From assembly GCF_013410955.1 (NCBI RefSeq), contig NZ_JACCCG010000003.1, positions 1-64,000 on the forward strand: a stretch of DNA of 64,000 bases. The letters run 5' to 3'. Of this stretch, positions 1 to 8,802 are shown piece by piece; within the stretch, counting starts at the first letter, position 1, and each line of letters begins with the position of its first letter. The notes beneath the pieces are model-generated. The model searched no databases. It was given only the letters and a program-made list of their open reading frames with translations, and was not told the origin of the DNA. The position numbers and the translations under genes were made by a program. This DNA is from Microbacterium sp. AK009. Lineage in GTDB: Bacteria; Actinomycetota; Actinomycetes; Actinomycetales; Microbacteriaceae.

Positions 1-2
1 AC

Positions 3-239
3 CACCCGCTCGATCGTCTCCTTGTCATACTTCGCCGGCATAACCCTCATCCTCCTAGATGGGATCAGAGCCTCCACGGAACCCAGGACGGTTCAGCCAT
101 CGCCTGGTGCGCAGCCGACACCAACCACGACGTCCGCAACCGATACCCGCGCGGGAAACAGGGCGAACCGTGCATCCACCCCGTCACCGACGAGCCCATC
201 CCCGGCCCGTCCTACGCACCCCTCACCACCATGTTCTGA
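3..239 (+). CDS. C-terminal part of an unidentified protein, cut by the window edge
   Basis: An open frame runs from the left edge to a TGA at 237-239. From about 57 on it reads like real protein (WDQSLHGTQDGSAIAW, later YPRGKQGEPC) with mixed residues rather than the repetitive Arg/Pro/Ala of GC-rich shadow frames. No start codon is visible, so the gene begins outside the window. It ends 15 bp before the next gene, whose ribosome binding site lies in that gap, so the two probably share a transcript. I do not recognise the family. Confidence 0.35.
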   Translation, partial: HPLDRLLVILRRHNPHPPRWDQSLHGTQDGSAIAWCAADTNHDVRNRYPRGKQGEPCIHPVTDEPIPGPSYAPLTTMF

Positions 240-254
240 AAGAGGAGCACTCCC

Positions 255-701
255 GTGACTGAATCCGACACGCCCACCTCCACCATCAACGCGCACGTCG
301 AGCAGGTCGCCGCGCTCCTGCCATTCCCCGTGGAGCTCGACGCCGACATGGGCGGCACCTTCGCGCTCCAAATCGACCTCGGACAGCGCGGGGGAGTAGA
401 CGACCCACACGACACCGCCGGCATCGACCCCGACAACCCCCGCTGGTGGATCGACATCGAAGGAGGCGAGAAGACCCTCATTTCCGACTACGGCCTCGAC
501 GAAGATCCCGCCAGCGTCGCTTCCTGGATCGCGCGTGTTGCCCGAGAGGAGTGCTGCCCTGCGGCGGTGTCCGGGTCTGAGCAGCGGGTCCGCTCGATCG
601 TCAGCGCGTCATTCCCCGCCGTGGCTGGAGAACTATCGTCAGCGAAGCCCACCCTTACGGATGCTCCAGCGCCGACCACGAGGAAAGGACACGAGCGCTG
701 A
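255..701 (+). CDS. hypothetical protein, 148 aa
   Basis: GTG start at 255 with a strong AGAGGAG site about 7 bases upstream. The protein is soluble and acidic in its first 100 residues (WWIDIEGGEKTLISDYGLDE), with a short helical stretch WIARVAREECCPA and a low-complexity Ala/Thr/Pro tail. It has no signal peptide or membrane segment. It follows a partial frame by 15 bp and lies upstream of the restriction-modification operon. Family unknown; it could be a mobile-element accessory protein. Confidence 0.55.
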   Translation: MTESDTPTSTINAHVEQVAALLPFPVELDADMGGTFALQIDLGQRGGVDDPHDTAGIDPDNPRWWIDIEGGEKTLISDYGLDEDPASVASWIARVAREECCPAAVSGSEQRVRSIVSASFPAVAGELSSAKPTLTDAPAPTTRKGHER

Positions 702-734
702 CCTCACGCTAGCTGTGGCGAGCAGTACGCCAAG

Positions 735-884
735 ATGGTTCAGGCGGTCACGCGCGACTTCTTCTTTCGGTACATCAAGAGAAGTGTGCGCGGCAATGAC
801 GTCGACAGAGCTGAACGATTGACGGCGTCAGGGCAGCGGCTGGCAGGGCGGCCGCTGCTGAGGAAGCATTGGGGAGATGAGTGA
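735..884 (+). CDS. possible 49-aa protein translationally coupled to the methyltransferase gene
   Basis: The frame opens after the stop of the previous gene and ends at a TGA (882-884) that overlaps the GTG start of the methyltransferase at 881, the usual sign of translational coupling. The translation (MVQAVTRDFFFRYIKRSV, later RPLLRKHWGDE) is varied and looks protein-like. I see no good ribosome binding site before the ATG at 735, so it may be the surviving tail of an older gene. Function unknown. Confidence 0.3.
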   Translation: MVQAVTRDFFFRYIKRSVRGNDVDRAERLTASGQRLAGRPLLRKHWGDE

Positions 885-1528
885 CGCCGACGATCATTGA
901 GGAGCGGACGGTGAAATCACGGCATCGGGTCAAGACCTACGGTGAGGTGTTTACCCCCCGGCATATGGTCGATCGCATGCTGGACCTGGTTCGTGACGAG
1001 CTCGAAACCGGGCCCGACTTCGTCGGCAAGACCTTTCTTGAGCCGGCCGCAGGCGACGGCAACTTCCTCGTTGCGATTCTGCGTCGAAAGCTCCAGGCAA
1101 TCCAGAAACGGCTCCCTGCCGACTCGTGGGCGTCGGAGTCGCTGTTCGCGGTCTCCTCGATCTACGGGATCGAGCTGCTCGAAGACAACCATGCGGATGC
1201 CAAAGAGGCCATGCTCGCCGAGTTCGTGGGTTTTCATACGCGCCACCGCACGGCTTTCGGTCCCGGGACGGACATGGCGCGTGCGGCAGCGTTCCTGATC
1301 GACACCAACGTCATCCGAGGCAACACCTTGACCGGGTTGGACTGGCGTGGCAACGAAATTCAGTTCTCGTGGTGGACCCGTGTCCCGGGTCGACCGGGCA
1401 TGGTGCAGCGTGAGCCGTTCTCGCTCGCGTCTCTGCGCGCGAATAGTGGGTTCGACTTCACGGTGTACGACACCTATGCGGTGTGCCCGATCGACAAGGT
1501 CCATGAAGAAGTGAGAGCCGATGGCTAG
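881..1528 (+). CDS. N6-adenine DNA methyltransferase, SAM-binding half
   Basis: A 215-aa protein with the start of a gamma-type adenine methyltransferase: TYGEVFTP near residue 20, motif I LEPAAGDGNFL near 52 (SAM binding), acidic motif II in IYGIELLEDN near 91, and NVIRGNTL further on. It ends before motif IV; no NPPY is present. That motif begins the third gene of the operon, so the two halves presumably form one enzyme as separate chains. GTG start, coupled to the small frame before it; its end overlaps the helicase gene by 8 bp. Predicted role: host DNA modification or part of a phage-defence complex. Confidence 0.82.
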   Translation: MTPTIIEERTVKSRHRVKTYGEVFTPRHMVDRMLDLVRDELETGPDFVGKTFLEPAAGDGNFLVAILRRKLQAIQKRLPADSWASESLFAVSSIYGIELLEDNHADAKEAMLAEFVGFHTRHRTAFGPGTDMARAAAFLIDTNVIRGNTLTGLDWRGNEIQFSWWTRVPGRPGMVQREPFSLASLRANSGFDFTVYDTYAVCPIDKVHEEVRADG

Positions 1529-4500
1529 TCCGAACATCAGCACGTTCCGCGAGGTCGTCCCGTACATCTATTCCTGGAAGACCCCCGACATCCCGAAGTA
1601 TGACGGGTGGGAGAAGATCGGATACACCGAGCAGGAATCCGCCGAGAAGCGGATCGCGCAGCAAGGTAGTCAGCTGGGCATCACCAGGATCAAAGTGTGG
1701 GCGTACCGGGCGGCGTTCATCACCGAAGAAGGGGGAACGTTCCGCGACTCCGACTTCCACGCATTCCTCAAGCAGCAGGGCATTGAGCGGGAATACGACC
1801 CGACCCGCACACCCAGCCGCACCGAGTGGCACAAGTTCGCCGGCGCCCCGAAACCGAGCCAGCAGTACTTCTTCGACTTCGCCTCGAAGTCCTTCACCAC
1901 ACCGCTCGGGCCGACGCAGGACGAGTACACGCTGCGACCCGAGCAAAAGCAGGCGGTCGCCCAGGCTCTCGACGCGTTCGGTCACCGGGGCGCCAGCGAA
2001 GTGCTGTGGAACGCGAAGCCACGCTTCGGGAAGACGCTGACGACCTACGACCTGATGGTGAAGATGGACGTCAAGCGTGCACTGATCGTCACCAACCGGC
2101 CGGCGATTGCCAACTCGTGGTTCGACGACTACCAGCGGTTCATCGGCCACAGGACGACGTACCAGTTCGTCTCTGACTCTCCGTCGCTCGCTCAGCGCAG
2201 CCCGATGACCCGCGATCAGTGGCTAGCGTATCTGCGGGAGACAACCGATCAGGACCCTCGCATCATCGAGTTCGTCTCCCTGCAGGACCTCAAGGGGTCG
2301 AAGTACTTCGGGGGGTCCTTTGACAAGCTGCGGGACATCGCCGACGCAGAGTGGGACTTGCTCGTCATCGACGAAGCGCATGAAGGTGTAGACACGACCA
2401 AGACGGATGTCGCTTTCACGCAGATCACGCGCAGCCACACCCTGCACCTGTCGGGCACGCCGTTCAAGGCGCTGGCGTCGGGACGGTTCGGCGCCGACCA
2501 GATCTTCAACTGGACATACGAGGACGAGCAGAACGCGAAGACGTCGTGGACGGACTCGTCAATCGACAACCCGTACGCTCAACTGCCGACCCTGAATATG
2601 CTGACCTACCAGCTCTCCCGGATGGTCGCTGACCGGCTCGCTGAGGGTGTCGCGCTGGACGAAGACGCGGGAAACGTGGACTACACGTTCGATCTGGCTG
2701 AGTTTTTCGCGACCAAGGACAACGGCTACTTCGTCCACGAAGCGGACGTGGCACGGTTCCTCGATGCGCTGGCCACGCAGGAGAAGTACCCGTTCTCGAC
2801 CCCCGAGTTGCGAGACGAGATCAGGCACTCGTTCTGGCTGTTGAACCGCGTTGCGTCCGCGAAGGCTCTGGAGCGGATGCTGAAGAAGCACCCGGTCTTC
2901 GGCGAGTACACCGTCGTCCTGGCAGCCGGTGACGGCAAGCCGATCACGGAGGACAGCGACGGGCTCGATGAGGACGCCGACGACTCGGTGACGGTGGGGC
3001 AGTCGCTCACCAAGGTCCGTGCCGCCATCAAGAAGGCCGAGGCCGAAGGGGGCAAGACCATCACCTTGTCGGTGGGTCAGCTCACCACGGGTGTCACGGT
3101 GCCGGAGTGGACGGCGGTGATCATGCTGTCCAACCTGTCTTCCGCCCAGCTGTACATGCAGGCGGCATTCCGGTCGCAGAACCCCTGCACGTTCACCCGC
3201 GGCGACAAGGTGTTCCAGAAGAAGAACGCGTACATCTTCGACTTCGCGCCCGAACGCACGCTGACGATCTTCGACGCGTTCGCCAACGACCTCGCCCCGA
3301 ACCCACCGGTGAACGCCGGTGAGCGCAGGGAGAACATCCGCCGGCTGCTGAACTTCTTCCCGATCCTGGGTGAGGACACCGAGGGGCGGATGATCGAACT
3401 CGACGCCGCGCAGGTGCTCACCTTCCCCCAGGTGTTCAAGGCCCGGGAGGTCGTGCGGCGGGGGTTCTTGTCGAACCTGCTGTTCGCGAACGTGTCCGGC
3501 ATCTTCCGAGCCGTCGAGCACTTCCAGGACATCCTCAACAAGCTCCCCGTCGCGAAGGAGAACAAGACCAAGAACGGCGAGCCCGTCGAGATCCCGGTCC
3601 CGCCGCCGACCACGGACACGGCCGGCAACGTGCAGGTCGACGTCGCCACCGTCATCAACCCGAAGATCGCCGAGCTCGGCAAGCCGATCTACGCCGACGC
3701 CGACGTGCCCTCGCTCGACCCGGAGACGACGAAGGCGACCGACGCAGCCAAACAGGTCGCGGCCATCATCACCGAGAAGGCCCGCGAGACACGCGCGAAG
3801 GCCGCCGCCGAGTACGGCATGAGCGCGAAACAGGTCGCGAACGACGAGAAGGCCACCGAGGCGCAGGTGAAGACCCAGGTGGAGCGCGCCTACATCGACC
3901 ATCAGATCGCCCTGCACCACATCGAAGCCGAGTCCCGCGATGCTGCGACCGAGGCCGATTTCCTCGCCGTCGGAGCGAAGAAGGCGGAGGCGAAGGCGGA
4001 GCTTGACGCGCAGATCCTCGCGATTGTCCACCAGACCCTCGACAACGTCACCGAGACCGTTGTCACACGTGAGGAAACCAAGAAGGCCCAGTCACAGGCG
4101 GACAAGACGATGGATACCGCCCGTGACCACCTCCGCGGGTTCGCGCGCACCATACCCATGTTCCTCATGGCCTACGGAGACCGCGACACCACCCTGGCCA
4201 ACTTCGACGACTACACCCCCGACGACGTGTTCGCAGAGATCACCGGCATCAGCGAAGACGACTTCCGAAAGCTCCGCGACGGCCGCGACATCACCGACGA
4301 GGACACGGGTGAGGTCACCCGGATCCCTGGTCTTTTCGACGAGGCCGTGTTCAACCAGGCGATTCAAGAGTTTTTCAACAAGAAAGAGGAACTCGCCGAC
4401 TACTTCGACCCCGCGCTGACCGAGGACATCTTCGCGTACATCCCGCAACAGAAGACGTCGCTCGTGTTCACACCGAAGCCCGTCGTGCAGCTCATGTGCG

Positions 4501-4853
4501 ACACGCTGGAAAAGCAGAACCCTGGCATCTTCTCTAACCCGGATAAGGCATTCGCCGACTTGTTCTCCACCGCCGGGCTGTTCCTCATGGAGATCGTTCG
4601 CCGGCTCGACAGGGGCCTAGCGGACACCATTCCCGACCAGAACGAACGGCTGCGCCACATCCTCACGAAGCAAGTGTTCGAGATGAGCCACAACAAAATC
4701 CTCCACGCGATCACCCTCGAGGCCGTCAGCGGCGGCGTACCCGACCGTCGAGCGTGGATCGAAGCCTCCGGGCACTTCCGAGTCGGGAACCTCGCACGAA
4801 TGACCGCCGAAGAACGTAGAAATGTTGTCGACGAAATGCTGGGAGCGAACTGA
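1521..4853 (+). CDS. GIY-YIG nuclease-like / superfamily 2 helicase / degenerate methyltransferase fusion
   Basis: A 1110-aa protein. Residues 14-105 look like a GIY-YIG (T5orf172-like) nuclease: PYIYSW, then KIGYTEQESAEKRI, a conserved His in DFHAFL and a Glu in RTEWHKF. Residues 140-600 are a superfamily 2 ATPase: NAKPRFGKTLT near 163, VIDEAHEG near 281, LSGTPFKAL near 310, QAAFRSQNP near 546. A charged helical region (about 730-880) follows. The C-terminus repeats a methyltransferase N-half layout (VFTPKPVVQLM near 981), but motif I is degraded to FADLFSTAGLFL, so SAM binding is doubtful. It is the likely nuclease/translocase subunit. It overlaps the upstream gene and sits 1 bp before the downstream one. 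Confidence 0.82.
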   Translation: MASPNISTFREVVPYIYSWKTPDIPKYDGWEKIGYTEQESAEKRIAQQGSQLGITRIKVWAYRAAFITEEGGTFRDSDFHAFLKQQGIEREYDPTRTPSRTEWHKFAGAPKPSQQYFFDFASKSFTTPLGPTQDEYTLRPEQKQAVAQALDAFGHRGASEVLWNAKPRFGKTLTTYDLMVKMDVKRALIVTNRPAIANSWFDDYQRFIGHRTTYQFVSDSPSLAQRSPMTRDQWLAYLRETTDQDPRIIEFVSLQDLKGSKYFGGSFDKLRDIADAEWDLLVIDEAHEGVDTTKTDVAFTQITRSHTLHLSGTPFKALASGRFGADQIFNWTYEDEQNAKTSWTDSSIDNPYAQLPTLNMLTYQLSRMVADRLAEGVALDEDAGNVDYTFDLAEFFATKDNGYFVHEADVARFLDALATQEKYPFSTPELRDEIRHSFWLLNRVASAKALERMLKKHPVFGEYTVVLAAGDGKPITEDSDGLDEDADDSVTVGQSLTKVRAAIKKAEAEGGKTITLSVGQLTTGVTVPEWTAVIMLSNLSSAQLYMQAAFRSQNPCTFTRGDKVFQKKNAYIFDFAPERTLTIFDAFANDLAPNPPVNAGERRENIRRLLNFFPILGEDTEGRMIELDAAQVLTFPQVFKAREVVRRGFLSNLLFANVSGIFRAVEHFQDILNKLPVAKENKTKNGEPVEIPVPPPTTDTAGNVQVDVATVINPKIAELGKPIYADADVPSLDPETTKATDAAKQVAAIITEKARETRAKAAAEYGMSAKQVANDEKATEAQVKTQVERAYIDHQIALHHIEAESRDAATEADFLAVGAKKAEAKAELDAQILAIVHQTLDNVTETVVTREETKKAQSQADKTMDTARDHLRGFARTIPMFLMAYGDRDTTLANFDDYTPDDVFAEITGISEDDFRKLRDGRDITDEDTGEVTRIPGLFDEAVFNQAIQEFFNKKEELADYFDPALTEDIFAYIPQQKTSLVFTPKPVVQLMCDTLEKQNPGIFSNPDKAFADLFSTAGLFLMEIVRRLDRGLADTIPDQNERLRHILTKQVFEMSHNKILHAITLEAVSGGVPDRRAWIEASGHFRVGNLARMTAEERRNVVDEMLGAN

Positions 4854-4854
4854 C

Positions 4855-5892
4855 ATGGGCAGGAAGTTCGACGTCGTGATCGGCAACCCGCCCTACCAGG
4901 AAGAGGCCCAAGGTGGGGGGACCCGCGACACGCCGATCTACCACCGGTTCATGGACGCTGCCTACGAAGTCGGAGACAAGGTGGTGCTCATCACTCCAGC
5001 TCGCTTTCTATTCAACGCAGGCCTCACCCCGAAAGCGTGGAACGAGAAGATGCTCGCCGACCCCCACCTATCGGTCCCGCACTACGTGCCGAACAGCAAC
5101 GAGCTCTTCCCGGGAACAGACATCAAGGGTGGCATTGCGATCACCTACCGCGATGGGGCTCGCGCTGATGAACCCATTGGGACGTTCACTAAGTATCAGG
5201 AGCTCAACGAGATCCTGCACAAGGTGCTCGAGGTGCACAGCACGTCGCTGATCCAGATCGGGATCACCAGCTCAAGGTCGTATCACTACACCGACCAGCT
5301 GTATAAGGAACACCCCGAGGCCGTTACGCTCCGCCCTGAAGGCAACGCCGCCCTCGTGAATACGAACGCCTTTGAGCAGTTCTCGTTCCTGTATAACGCA
5401 GCGAAGCCATCCGATGGTCACGACTACGTCCAAGTCCTTGGCCTCATCAAGAACAGGCGTACGTCCCGATGGATCCGCGCCGAGTACATCACGGGGCCCG
5501 AGAGTTTCGGCGCCTTCAAGGTAGTGGTTCCCGCTGCGAACGGCTCTGGCGAACTGGGCGAGGTGCTGTCCTCACCGCTCGTCGCTCCACCCCAGGTTGC
5601 AGTCACGCAGACCTTCATCACAATCGGGTGCTTCGAAGCAGAAGCGGCCGCTGATGCTTGCCTCGCGTACGTGAAAACCAAGTTTGCGAGAGCCCTGCTG
5701 GGTGTCCTAAAGATCACGCAGCACAACCCAGCGAAGGTGTGGAAGTACGTCCCCATTCAGGACTTCACGTCAGCCTCGGACATCGACTGGTCGAAGTCGA
5801 TCCCTGAAATCGACGCGCAGCTCTATGCGAAGTACGGCCTGGACGACGCCGAGATCGCGTTCATCGAATCCCACGTCAAGTCGATGGATTGA
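4855..5892 (+). CDS. Eco57I-like DNA methyltransferase, NPPY and target-recognition half
   Basis: A 345-aa protein beginning almost directly with motif IV: FDVVIGNPPYQEEAQ at residues 5-19, followed by VVLITPARFLFNAG and a long C-terminal region expected to recognise the target. Motif I is absent; it lies in the first gene of the operon. The ATG at 4855 is preferred over the ATG at 4822, because it follows GGGAG at good spacing and lies 1 bp after the helicase stop. The family (Eco57I/type ISP-like methylases) normally carries motifs I and IV on one chain, so this is a split form. Confidence 0.82.
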   Translation: MGRKFDVVIGNPPYQEEAQGGGTRDTPIYHRFMDAAYEVGDKVVLITPARFLFNAGLTPKAWNEKMLADPHLSVPHYVPNSNELFPGTDIKGGIAITYRDGARADEPIGTFTKYQELNEILHKVLEVHSTSLIQIGITSSRSYHYTDQLYKEHPEAVTLRPEGNAALVNTNAFEQFSFLYNAAKPSDGHDYVQVLGLIKNRRTSRWIRAEYITGPESFGAFKVVVPAANGSGELGEVLSSPLVAPPQVAVTQTFITIGCFEAEAAADACLAYVKTKFARALLGVLKITQHNPAKVWKYVPIQDFTSASDIDWSKSIPEIDAQLYAKYGLDDAEIAFIESHVKSMD

Positions 5893-6002
5893 CTCAAACG
5901 AGGGTGGCAGCCGGCGTATTGCACACCGCCCGCCCGGATCTGGCAAGAACAGCCCACAAGGCAAGTCATCGCCCAGCATGGGGGAGGGGGTGCTGCGATG
6001 AG

Positions 6003-6611
6003 TCAGTAGCGCTCGAGCAGGTCCGCCTTTTTGGCGTCGAACTCCTCCGCGGTGATCAAACCTTCTTCGCGAAGTTTTGCCAGCTGCCTGATCTTCGTCA
6101 CGGTTACATCAGAGTCGTCGTCCGGAGTAGTCGGAGACGGCGCCGCCGGCGCCGACGCATGCCTCGCCAAATTTGCGCGAACGGAATCCTGCCATGAGGG
6201 ACCCTGAGCCACGGATGCAGCCCCGCTTGCCTGATTCACTTTCGCGACAAACTCACGCGCCGTGGCTGTGATTGCGGCGTGCCCCTTGACAGGGATGGCG
6301 CGAACAATGACCGTCTCAGGACCTTCGATCGTAAGGAACAACTCCCGATCGTCGATGCGCTTCGGCACGCCCGCGGCGAGCACACCGAGAGTCGCAATGC
6401 GCGTGACCGTGAAACGACGATTGACGGTGCCGCCTTCCTCCACCTTCGCGACCAAACCGGCCAGTCGGTGTCGCTGCAGCTGGCTTCCGCCCTGCTCTTC
6501 GATCAAGGCTTCCCGAGTGAGCCTCAGGGAGTATCCCTCTGACAGGTACAGCTTCGCGACTGAGTTTGGGTCGCCCCCCGCGCCGAATAGCGCTTGAAAA
6601 ATCCGCTCCAT
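6003..6611 (-). CDS. SHOCT domain protein
   Basis: A 202-aa soluble protein. The last 32 residues form a SHOCT motif (IRQLAKLREEGLITAEEFDAKK region), a short C-terminal helical hairpin found on many actinobacterial and phage proteins. Residues 10-130 contain strand-rich sequence that may be a PH-like fold (inference). A Pro/Ala/Asp linker joins the parts. Convergent with the restriction-modification operon, 110 bp apart. No catalytic motif seen; a membrane- or partner-binding role is a guess. Confidence 0.7.
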   Translation of the reverse strand: MERIFQALFGAGGDPNSVAKLYLSEGYSLRLTREALIEEQGGSQLQRHRLAGLVAKVEEGGTVNRRFTVTRIATLGVLAAGVPKRIDDRELFLTIEGPETVIVRAIPVKGHAAITATAREFVAKVNQASGAASVAQGPSWQDSVRANLARHASAPAAPSPTTPDDDSDVTVTKIRQLAKLREEGLITAEEFDAKKADLLERY

Positions 6612-6821
6612 GTGGGAAGCCTATTGACGCCGCCGGTGACTCACGATGAGTTCGCCGGCGCGGACGTCGGGACTCTCGCCGGGACCGTCCCAGATGGGGA
6701 TCGTCTCGCGCGACAGCCGACGGGCGATCCAGGTGCGCGGACCCCGCGCGAATGAGTTGTGTCGTTTGGGGTGATCGCATTAAATCTCGCTGAGGCACGC
6801 CCATCCGCGATAGACGAGGGC
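6612..6821. other. gene-free stretch upstream of the SHOCT gene
   Basis: No frame here is convincing. It presumably holds the promoter of the minus-strand SHOCT gene. Its right end carries a relaxed copy of the GCGATCGC-like block (GTGATCGCAT, 6771-6780) that accompanies other copies of the dispersed motif. Confidence 0.4.
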
Positions 6822-6850
6822 TGTCTCGTATCTCTTGCCTTACGCGACAG
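6822..6850 (-). repeat. dispersed intergenic motif, copy A
   Basis: Plus-strand reading CTCGTATCTCTTGCC, one change from the consensus CTCGTATCCCTTGCC. It marks the left end of the first 580-bp repeat. Same orientation as copies B-G. It lies 3' of the 7493-8631 operon and 5' of the SHOCT gene on the minus strand. Confidence 0.75.
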
Positions 6851-7115
6851 TCCCCGTCTCTCGAAGGCTTGGCCGGTGAACGTCTCGTTCTCGGCGGCTC
6901 GTGCGGCACTGGACGACCGCGCGTAGGGAGGCCGCCAATTACGGCGCGATTTTGCGAGGTGGATACGCGTCCAACGGCGGTCATAATCGCAACGGCAGTG
7001 CCCGTGAACTGGTCCCTGCACGGTGCACGGACAAGCCGATCGCAACGTCTTCGACGTGATGAACTTTTCATGAACACCGCTGCGGCCGTGTAACCCGAAG
7101 GTCTATCGTGTCGTC

Positions 7116-7316
7116 ATGGCAGAACTCGTCGGAATCACTCTGATTGCCGCGTTCTTCCTGGTTGCCGTCGGATGGCGGCTCCGCGAGGGCGCCCGAACTC
7201 GCGGCGCAGCGCGCGACGACACTCGTCGGGCTGGCGAGGCTACGGTTCTCACGTCCGACGCTGCGGCACGACGCGCAGAAGGCACTACGGCTTGGACCCG
7301 TATCTCTGGACCCTAG
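7116..7316 (+). CDS. small single-span membrane protein inside the 580-bp repeat, copy 1
   Basis: A 66-aa frame with an N-terminal hydrophobic helix (LVGITLIAAFFLVAVGW) and a charged Arg/Ala-rich tail. The frame is intact in both copies of the repeat, but the copies are almost identical, so this is weak evidence of selection. It runs against the strand of its neighbours. No strong ribosome binding site. Function unknown. Confidence 0.4.
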   Translation: MAELVGITLIAAFFLVAVGWRLREGARTRGAARDDTRRAGEATVLTSDAAARRAEGTTAWTRISGP

Positions 7317-7492
7317 CCTGAACTATCGAGCTCGGTTGAGACGCTGTCAGTCGTGGGCCCCCTAGGCCGTGTCTCCCAAAGCACCACTGGCGGGTTGAGA
7401 GACTGTAGGACGTGGCGGGGTTTCATCATGTCGGGGTGAATCGCCCTGTGTCTAGTGGAGGGTCTGATTCCCAGCCAATCTGAGGCGAGTGC

Positions 7493-8023
7493 TCAATCGT
7501 GCGGTGGCTGGCCGTCTGGATCCGCTTCACCCAGGGCAGCTCGAAGCTGCTTTCTCGTTTTGGCGAGGCGGGATCGGGCTGTTGACGGGTTGATGCCGAG
7601 CACTGCCGCCGCTTCGTGAGACGGTAGTCCGTCCCAGTAGACGAGTCGCACTAGTTCAGCGTCGTCGGCGGGCAGTGCCGCTATTGCGCCTCTTAGTTCG
7701 GTTGAGACGTCGTCTATCGCGAAGGTCGGCGCGGTCGCTCTCATCTCGTCCGCGAGGCGCTGCACTGCAGCGGAGCGTCTGGCGACGGTGCGGCGCGAGT
7801 TCAACATCACGTTCCGCGCGGTCACGAACAGCCACATCCTCGCTTCGGTCTGATCGGCAGGAATCCGGCGCCGAAGTTTCCATGCGGTGAGCAGCAGTTC
7901 GCCAAACGCTTCTGCGGCGTCTTCGCTATCGAGGAGACGGCGTTGAAAGTAGCGGGAGAGGTCATCCTCGTTCTGTCGCACGAGCTCATCGAATGCCGCG
8001 GTTCGGGTCGTGACGGAGCCCAT
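7493..8023 (-). CDS. ECF-type RNA polymerase sigma factor
   Basis: A 176-aa sigma-70 family protein. Region 2 spans about residues 12-75 (DAAEAFGELLLTAWKL, ARMWLFVTARNVMLNSRR). Region 4 spans about 115-165 (LPADDAELVRLVYWDG, then the helix-turn-helix HEAAAVLGINPSTARSRL). The ATG overlaps the stop of the upstream gene (TGATG at 8021-8025), so the two are cotranscribed and the partner is a candidate regulator. A second sigma gene of the same layout lies at 15476-16009; the two are divergent paralogues. Confidence 0.85.
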   Translation of the reverse strand: MGSVTTRTAAFDELVRQNEDDLSRYFQRRLLDSEDAAEAFGELLLTAWKLRRRIPADQTEARMWLFVTARNVMLNSRRTVARRSAAVQRLADEMRATAPTFAIDDVSTELRGAIAALPADDAELVRLVYWDGLPSHEAAAVLGINPSTARSRLAKTRKQLRAALGEADPDGQPPHD

Positions 8024-8631
8024 CAGCTGCAGTCGCTTGTCTGGCTCGAGAGGCTCACTTCCCGGCCCGGCTGCATTTCATTCACACGGTCACCCAGCCC
8101 CGCCCATAGCTGTTCGGCCACAAGTTGGTGGATCGCCTGCTGCTTGACTTCCGCATCACTCATTTCGATGGACGTGATCTCTCCGTCCAGATGCTCCACC
8201 GGCTCGGATGCCGCGAGGTCAGCCCGGATCTGTTCCTCCTTTGCGGATGTGTCCAGAGTCGCCAGATCGATTCCGCCGACAATCGCTTTGGCGTCCTGCA
8301 CGAGCGGGTCGTCTTCGGAGAGACCTTCCCAGCGGACGACAATGCCCTGGAAACACGCAGATCCGTTGGTGCGCTCGATGGAGAACACGTTGTCGGCGAC
8401 CCATCCCCAGGGCGTCTCATTCCCCGCACCCGCCATCGCGACCGAGCCGCCCCCGATCAACACCCCGGAAGCCGCGACACCGGCAGCCCAAACCCGAAGC
8501 CGCCGCCCACGCCGCCCACGTGCCTCCGCAAGGATCTGCGCTCGATGCGACGCCAACCCCGCCGGCACCGTCACCCGCGGCGCGGCATCACGGATACGCC
8601 TTCCCAGCTCGTCGTCTTCCAAGGCGCCCAC
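8023..8631 (-). CDS. membrane-anchored protein paired with the sigma factor, possible anti-sigma factor
   Basis: A 202-aa protein: about 45 cytoplasmic residues rich in Arg, one membrane span (LRVWAAGVAASGVLIGGGSVAMAG region, 46-68), then an extracytoplasmic domain with two cysteines (ACFQ, SDCS). This topology fits an anti-sigma factor, but the usual zinc motif HxxxCxxC is absent, so the role rests on operon position and topology. It is translated just upstream of the sigma gene. Confidence 0.6.
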   Translation of the reverse strand: MGALEDDELGRRIRDAAPRVTVPAGLASHRAQILAEARGRRGRRLRVWAAGVAASGVLIGGGSVAMAGAGNETPWGWVADNVFSIERTNGSACFQGIVVRWEGLSEDDPLVQDAKAIVGGIDLATLDTSAKEEQIRADLAASEPVEHLDGEITSIEMSDAEVKQQAIHQLVAEQLWAGLGDRVNEMQPGREVSLSSQTSDCS

Positions 8632-8802
8632 TCCTTCACTGAGGAAATCATTCGCTCAGTACATGTCCGCACCACAGAGAACTGTCCAACACAGGCAGAT
8701 TTGAGTTTGGATGCTCGGCGACTGCGGAAGGCACCACCACAGCGGGCTCCCGCGGCGCGAAGACCAACGAGCGGCCCGCGGACCTCACTGAGCTGCGCGG
8801 GA

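Larger units (their letters stand above)
6822..7401 (+). repeat. 580-bp direct repeat, copy 1
   Basis: Matches 14803-15382 (offset 7981) with eight differences by eye. The left boundary coincides with the dispersed motif and the right boundary with GGCGGGTTGAGAG. It carries a small membrane-protein frame. No terminal inverted repeats, so it does not look like a standard transposon. Both copies lie downstream of a sigma-factor operon. Confidence 0.9.

Noticed and set aside
2559..4031. 490-codon open frame antisense to the helicase gene
   Set aside because: Shadow frame: composed mainly of Leu, Arg, Gly, Asp and Val repeats expected opposite a GC-rich gene; the sense strand carries clear helicase motifs.
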